64,000 nucleotides of DNA, from positions 29,364,501 through 29,428,500 of the forward strand of contig BSBM01000299.1 in assembly GCA_027924585.1 (NCBI GenBank). The letters are read 5' to 3'. Below, piece by piece: positions 57,561 to 64,000 of the stretch. Below the pieces are notes generated by a model. That model saw only the letters and a list, made by a program, of their open reading frames with translations, was not told the DNA's origin and made no database searches. This stretch comes from Larix kaempferi. Its lineage: Eukaryota > Streptophyta > Pinopsida > Pinales > Pinaceae. The first letter of the stretch is position 1, and every line of letters begins with the position of its first letter. Made by a program: the position numbers and the translations under genes.

Positions 57561-59640
57561 CAGAAAGGAATGGACACTCCTTCTTGCATCGATCCATTTT
57601 CTATAAAGCACAATAAATATCAATTTAAATGGTAAGGAGTAGCACTTGATTGAAATGTGACTTCTTGAAATATTCTTGATATGTTTATTTCTAGCTGTAA
57701 CATCCAAAAATCCTTATCACTTTTAAGAGGAAATGGGGAGAAATTTTTTTGCTTTTTTTTAAACATCATACTATCAATACCCATACAATCATCAATTCAC
57801 CTACCAAGGTGAATAACATATAGACAATTAGGTACATGGCTTTACTGCAATATGTAAAGTCTTTCCAAGAATAAAGGCACACAAACCAAGTTCCTCTTTA
57901 TAACATTATAAAGCAGATTCTAAGTAGAAAATCACTTGCAACTTCGTGCACAAACTTGGGTACGAATTACCAAACAATTTTCGAACTTGGTGCAACATAG
58001 AAGAACACTCCTTCTATAAAGTAAGTTAGATTCATAACTCGATGTTAACTTTAACACAACACTCTCAGCTAGAGTCATTTAACATCAGAAGCATGCCTAT
58101 GTACCATAAGTTTCATATAATTATAAACCAAGACATGCACCTATCTTTCCATATAATGACGTGCAATGCATTATATCAATTAACAAAAGATACATCATGG
58201 TGCAACTACTTGTAGAGTAATGAATCATTTCGATACTCATGCATACTTGGTAGTTATAACATTAAATGCAACAGTGTACAAGTATACATCCATGTGTTAG
58301 ATTCCATTTCATACAAAGATACTCATTTGATAATTCACATACTTAATCGACCTTTAGAAAACTTGTCGACACATCATCAATGCATAATGGAAACCTTTTC
58401 GAACACATGAGTATGCCGACCAAATCGTATTTAACATCATGGTGTCATAATTTCATTAATAAGAAATTCTTCTAACCATGAGATATAGATGCACCATAAA
58501 TCTCATCATATGTAAATGAAGACAAATTCATACATCTATATAACAGTATGAGGACATGTCAAGTGCTTCTCTTACACCCAAAGAATACTAAGTTGACCAT
58601 AGACTATTTTGAAAGGTGTAATGATGAACTTAGGAAGGTCTGGTTAGGTTGTGTTGACAATTCTCCTTTACAACATTCACAAGAAGCATACAAACATGTT
58701 CTTTTCACACATTCCCTTACATAGATCATTATCAAATGCAATTTGATCTAGGGTAATGTCTCATTCCTAGTCCACATAATATTTTACACATTTCTTCCAA
58801 TGCACAAGAAGCTCTTTCATTCTCCTATGCATTCACAGTCACATGTTTTCCCATTAAACATAACATCTAATATATGTTCTCACCTCAATAACATAGAATG
58901 GTAAAACTCTAAGCACGTGTATGACACTAAACGTCTCTAGGATTAGCATCATATTGAAATCTCTTTTCAAACAAAGGTAGCCTCTTTCTTGTGGCCATCC
59001 AACAATCAACTTTGCATGGATACATGAATAAGTAAACACAACCTTTACTTACATTAATCACATACAATAAAAAATACGATTAGATGAGTTAATAGACATA
59101 TATCAATGAACATGATAACTCCACAAGCATACTTTTCTTACCACCTTGGTAAGACTGAAGAAGGGTGATTCCTTCCATCATCTTATTCCTGTATTAATCA
59201 TTCATACTTACAACATGCATTAGTTCAATAAATATACTCCAACAACTATAGATGTCATTTCATAAATCAAGATATATCAAACTAAATTACAAAACATAAT
59301 CATTTAATAGGGGAAATATTGTGGGCAATGCAACACTCCACCCAACCGTAGGCTCTTCAACGGCATATACTCAGTTCATCCGAAGGCCACCCCTGAGCTG
59401 GGCATGGTGATCCACAACTGGATAGACAGTGTTAAAGTCTCAGCGCACTAGAAACCAATCACACACAACTCTAGAGGTTAATGCAGTACTCTTGTAAGTC
59501 AAATGGTAGTACTCCTACCTAGACATTTCTCGTGTCATAACCTCGTGCATAGCTATGGTGTTTTTCTTGACGGGCCCAAGTCTGTACTCCAAACATGTAC
59601 GTCTATGACCTATGACATATACACATGGTAACCAACTTCC
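57561..59640. other. No recognised gene; AT-rich sequence
   Basis: TGTAACATCCAAAAATCC at 57694 resembles the start of the TGTAATGTCCC family but goes no further. A more GC-rich patch at 59330-59640 has no coding signature. Confidence 0.35.
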
Positions 59641-60180
59641 ATTCGCGGTAGTCGTACCATAAGTAATAAAATCGATGCATGCGACAAGTCATAAAGCAGT
59701 CTGACATGCACATAAATTATTCACCGTACAACCGAGGACATCATCTGATACAAGCATCATAAGAAAATATAAGAGACGTACGAGACACACTCGACATACA
59801 ATAGGGCGTTTGACATGCACTAACAAAGTATCATGCGATACACATGTCATAAAATGTATAGGTACATGGAAGTTGCATTCGACATGCAATAATGCACTCA
59901 ACATGCAATCCCGAGGTATCATGTGACACAACATCCTCCCTAGGTGTAGGAACATAAAAGATGTCATTTACATGCAATAATGCACTCAATGGGCCATCAA
60001 AGCACAATGTAATGCTAATACAATTCTCATGAATATGTCTATGTGTCGTTCCCCATGCACTCGACATGCAACCTATGCAAATAATAAGTATCATGTTATG
60101 CAACATTATTAATCATATACATGTAAATTTTAGTCAATGCACATGATGAATTCGACATATATGGTAAGCATAATGAAATC
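59641..60180. repeat. Irregular CGACATGCA / AATGCACTC repeats
   Basis: CGACATGCA or a one-base variant occurs about eight times, often with TAATGCACTCAA and ATCATGTGA or ATCATGCGA after it. The order suggests a degenerate tandem array with units of about 60-90 bp. Confidence 0.5.
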
Positions 60181-61290
60181 CAAATGTCATGGATATGTAC
60201 AAAAGTTATCATTCATTCATTCAATTAAATTTATGAAAGCATACCCCTTTCAATTTAAAATCTAAATCTAGGAATGCATGCGACATGTATATATAAACAA
60301 ATTTATTACCTAAGCAACCAATGCGTTAGCATATACATAACCCCACCGTGTATGGAATAAAAACATATCTTGACCCTATGCAAACCCCAAAGCATACAAG
60401 GTAGATATCATAGTCGTTTCATACCACCTATAAAACATGACTATTTTAAATAATTTCTATAGGATGTAACCCTTGTATAAAATATGTAAGGGTTAACCAT
60501 TTATATATTTAACATCACCGTTTTATATGCTTCATATACCATATAATCGTTGTACACAGATATATATAAATGTATGTAAGTTATATAACCTACATATATA
60601 TCAACCCCTCTTTATATGATATATATATCACATGGTCATTTCATACATTTTATATATATAAACATGCCCAAATCGTATTCTCCATATACATTATGGCCAT
60701 TGCATAATCATCTAGATATATCACACAACCCTTTTATGATATAAATGTATAACACCTATCCATTTTCGCCATATGAGTATCTACATAAACATCAACCTTT
60801 TGGTAATCTATGTACAATGAATCATTGTATACAAATACATATATAAGGTCATTTTTATACCCAGTATACTAAGCATAACCAATCTCTTCCTTTTTTTTTT
60901 TCTTTTTTCTTTTAAAGGATATAGAAATCATGATCAAAACCAAAAACGAGTGGGGATCAATCCCACTGGGAGCTGTCCCTTCCCACAGTCTGATCCATCA
61001 TCATAAACATACGTAAATAACCCAGCAATTGTCGATTGTGGCAGCACGGGTTCAAAGTGAAAACACATCAACGCAGGAAGCAACACGAAAAGGTATCAAC
61101 ACAGAGTATACTACTCTTCCAGCCACCCAAGCAAGCACTCACCAGGCAACAGGGTATCTACGCAGAGCATAAGGTTTTGTGTCAAGCCTTCACACGTAAT
61201 GCCTCTGTCTCCAGGAAAATCAGGCAGCAACGTATACAAGTATACAATATAAAAAAAGTCTTCACAATCCACTAGCATGTCAAACAATGA
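60181..61290. other. AT-rich sequence with TATATA clusters, then a GC-richer patch
   Basis: 60480-60880 is dominated by ATATAT and CATATA words. A pyrimidine tract (mostly T, interrupted by single Cs) lies at 60888-60915. From 60940 base composition rises towards normal; a 79-codon frame at 61036-61275 is unrecognised. Confidence 0.35.
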
Positions 61291-61294
61291 TAAA

Positions 61295-61565
61295 AAGCAA
61301 GCGTCGGGGCTCCCAGCCACCATGCCTTCTCAGCATAGACAGTAACGTACACAATCAAAGCAAAAATCGTAAAGAAGGGCAGGGCGTGGGGATCTCCAGC
61401 CCCCATGCTGCCTCAACACTCTTGAGCATAACCACTTGCAATGGGATGCAGCGTTGGTAACAAGGAGATGCGCTCTCCACTCATGCGCAAGCAACCACTG
61501 CGAAACCAAATGAACTGAAAGGAAGGCAGGGCGTGGGCTCTCCATTCATCACGCCGTCTCAGCAA
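61295..61565. repeat. Three diverged GGGCGTGGG...CTCAGCA units
   Basis: Phrases of the type GGGCGTGGGGATCTCCAGCC followed by CATGC and CTCAACA occur near 61300, 61380 and 61527. The units are roughly 85-150 bp apart and clearly diverged. Confidence 0.5.
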
Positions 61566-63316
61566 TGGCAAACACAAATAAAAATAAAGAGAGCCAGAAA
61601 TAAAATGACATACAACGTTTTGCCCAACGTTTTCAACATACAGAGCTCAGGAATCAAACACGGGGATTGGGTCCTTCCCCCCACTCACACGCAGCAAGCA
61701 AAGATGCCTTTGCCCTCAACGTAGCAAGCGAAAAATCTCTGCTTTTCAACCCCGCATTCCCTGTATCGTTCTTTCCCCCAGAACCAAAGAGTGCAAAAGC
61801 TCTCCTTTCGTGTGTGTTCCCCGGAGGGAAGGGCTAGGTCAAAAAGTAGCATCTCCAAAAAAGTATATCCTCCAGATATAATTCCCAAACCAAAGAAAAA
61901 TATGCCCTCCCCCTAGGTCAAAACAGTATAATATATTTTAAATATATATATCATATATTACTTATAAACCTATTCTCCAATAATTAAAACATGACCAAAC
62001 AAATGGTTTATCATATATGCATTGCCAATGAATGCACCTACACTAATAAAATTTGCAAGTTATAATACTGATATATATATATATATATTAGATGTATTAT
62101 ATTTCTCTCATAAATTCATTTAGGATAAACTATAAGCGTTTTCCCAAGGACTCCTAGGTCAAGTCCTCATATCAACAATATTATATACCAAATAAAAATA
62201 TAAATATATAAAATAAGATGGATGCCTTTAATAAATGCCTAACCATATGAACCCAAATATATGCATTTCGAACATATATATATATATAAATAAAATGCAC
62301 CCAAGCATTAAACTTAACCTTCATAGTCAAAAGAGTACATACCTACATATATATGTGCATTCTCGCATAAAAGCATAATTATACACTCCAATAATTTATA
62401 TGATATATATATATATATATATGATATTGTTTGTTTCACATGATTTACATGCATACATTGATGTTATGCACTTGCATCAATCTACTTAGTACACATGCAA
62501 CATGGAGTTTTATATGAATACATGACCATGAAAAATATAATAGGTGTGTTTTTATAAAAGCAATGTAACACATAAATTATGTGCATCGCCAAATGCTTAT
62601 GGAAAAGCATAAACCTGTAAAATATTTATATGTAAATAAATATTTGCATTAAATATATATATTATCACATGTTCAAAATAACACACTTGTAAATATATTT
62701 ACATATGTATTCTGAGTTAATAGTATGATACTTTAATTAAAAAGCTAAGAAATAAGATGATAATCTTTTAGGTATTCTTACCCCAAAATACATCATAATT
62801 AAATTGATTTAACTCAAGTTTAGAAAACTAAACCAAGCCAAAGATTATGGTAACGCTTACGATTGTAAGACTTAATCACTCTCTCCCTTGTGGTTCACCA
62901 TGCCCTTTTACACTCTAGGTTGCATTGCGAGAATTAGTTTAGGTTCTAGGTAGTGTCGACATGCAAGATAAACAAAACCAAGAAATAAGAGCTTTTACAC
63001 GAGATGGAGACATGACACTAGCACAAAAACCATATTAAAATGACAACTAATATGAAATAATGAGTGCTCCTTCTATGATTGATTCTATCTCAAATGACTA
63101 TATAACATGTGCATTCGATCTCTCATGGATAATGCTAGCAGATTTGTTCTTAATCAATCAATTTATTTTGGAAATGGGCACTCATTCCTTCTCCATCGAT
63201 CATTCGCTTGAACATTTGCAAGTGTACATCTAATATTAAAACAATAATTGATAATTATAAACACTGTATGCATTCTTATATTAACTACACAATATTTTTT
63301 GTTTTGCAGATAAAAC
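61566..63316. other. AT-rich sequence with (AT)n microsatellites
   Basis: (AT)n runs lie at about 62071-62088, 62275-62287 and 62402-62422, among others. No gene is recognised. The stretch 61620-61860 is GC-richer and free of repeats. Confidence 0.4.
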
Positions 63317-64000
63317 ATGTCTGCATTGTTGAGCCTTAGTCAATACCAAGAAATCTCGTTCCTTGATTTGCTAAAATATCACAACCTTGGTTTATTCAAG
63401 AATAGATGGTATGTTGAGATGGATGAACCAAATAGTTTGCACCCGGATTTATATTTATTCTGCTTGGATGAGGAAGGAGCTCCAACTCGAGATGGAATAT
63501 TGACATCTGCAGATCCCATTTCGGACGATTTATTACATGTTCAAGTTGAAGTGGTCGAGAGAGACAGTGTTTCCTTCTACAGGTTGATCTTATGGTTTGT
63601 AATTTTCGACTAGATCTAATGAAAAGTCGTCTCGATTCAGATCCGATTTCCTGTGTGAAGCAAGGGTGGGTTTTTCCCTCATATGATGTTTGTAATTGGT
63701 TCAGAATTAATACTGTATCATATTTGAAGAAAGGAATTTTGTCAGTATGCAAGAAAAGAATCATGGCTTCGAAAACCTCATTTGTATTGCATTACATGAA
63801 TATTGAAAAGAAGCTGACAAATGTAGACCATGAAAAGATTATTTTCTACCTGAGAAGAACATTTGTCAATCATATTGAAAAATATGTGACCAAATCATCC
63901 TTCAAAGCACTCAATTCATGTCCTTCTATAGCGATGATGCGGAAAGTGACTAAGATCTTCGAAAGTTCAAAAGAAGTTCAACAAGAACATATCAAATACT
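63317..64000 (+). CDS. Unrecognised open frame, partial at the right edge (one frameshift)
   Basis: ATG at 63317 starts a 98-codon frame (MSALLSLSQYQEISFLDLLK, NSLHPDLYLFCLDEEGAPTR) ending at TAG 63611. From about 63577 the next frame is open for 141 codons to the window end (CVKQGWVFPSYDVCNWFRIN, LRRTFVNHIEKYVTKSSFKA, MMRKVTKIFESSKEVQQEHI). The two fit as one protein with a change of phase near 63580, by frameshift or by an intron not seen. Composition is protein-like in both parts. No family is recognised; no retroelement motif is present. Confidence 0.5.

Noticed and set aside
57694-57720. Third end of the TGTAATGTCCC family
   Set aside because: Only about 18 bp are similar, with mismatches; not enough to call.

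Overview
The window is nuclear DNA of a seed plant with a large, transposon-rich genome. A gymnosperm (conifer-like) source is likely but not proven. It is AT-rich and contains old, heavily mutated Ty3/gypsy and Ty1/copia LTR retrotransposons nested in one another. Small fragments of possible host genes lie between them. No bacterial, organellar, rRNA, tRNA or CRISPR feature was seen.

Left part (1-25986): one Tat-lineage Ty3/gypsy element occupies 1744-25838, bounded by a perfect 5-bp target duplication (TCCAA). It has both LTRs, a primer-binding site, a long leader, a Pro/Gly-rich region, gag, protease, RT, RNase H, integrase, an extra RNase H (aRH) placed after integrase, an antisense plant-mobile-domain-like ORF, a polypurine tract and the 3' LTR. 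It inserted into an older, inverted element of the same family, whose 3' part flanks it on both sides (1157-1738 and 25844-25986). A Ty1/copia element on the minus strand (11011-19894, 5-bp duplication CATGC) split the integrase. That copia copy was in turn hit by a 2-kb insertion with inverted ends (13653-15678) and has lost most of gag through integrase.

Middle (25987-41660): a second copia element of the same LTR family lies at 25987-29536, with 5' LTR, gag, protease and partial integrase; its RT and 3' LTR are missing. Next come a three-copy 416-bp tandem repeat, a plausible plant promoter with an RY motif and TATA box, and a fragment encoding an ENT (EMSY N-terminal-like) domain. A clean solo LTR of the same copia family sits at 39215-39795 with duplication ATTTT.

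Right part (41660-64000): remnants of a gypsy element appear in the permuted order RH-INT-PPT-LTR-PR-RT. The RT breaks off abruptly at the start of an array of six 24-residue coiled-coil repeats belonging to an unrecognised protein (46355-48115). An internally deleted Reina-like gypsy element with 3' LTR follows (50451-53355), then a second unrecognised coiled-coil protein (53356-54333). After that come a satellite-like array whose units carry a 20-bp palindrome (55116-57560), long AT-rich repeat-laden sequence, and an unrecognised open frame running off the right end (63317-64000).

Nearly every coding region here is a pseudogene. Many stops fit C-to-T change of CAG or CGA codons. The parts worth following up are the displaced aRH and antisense ORF of the Tat element, the two unnamed coiled-coil proteins, the palindromic satellite, and the ENT fragment with its upstream promoter.
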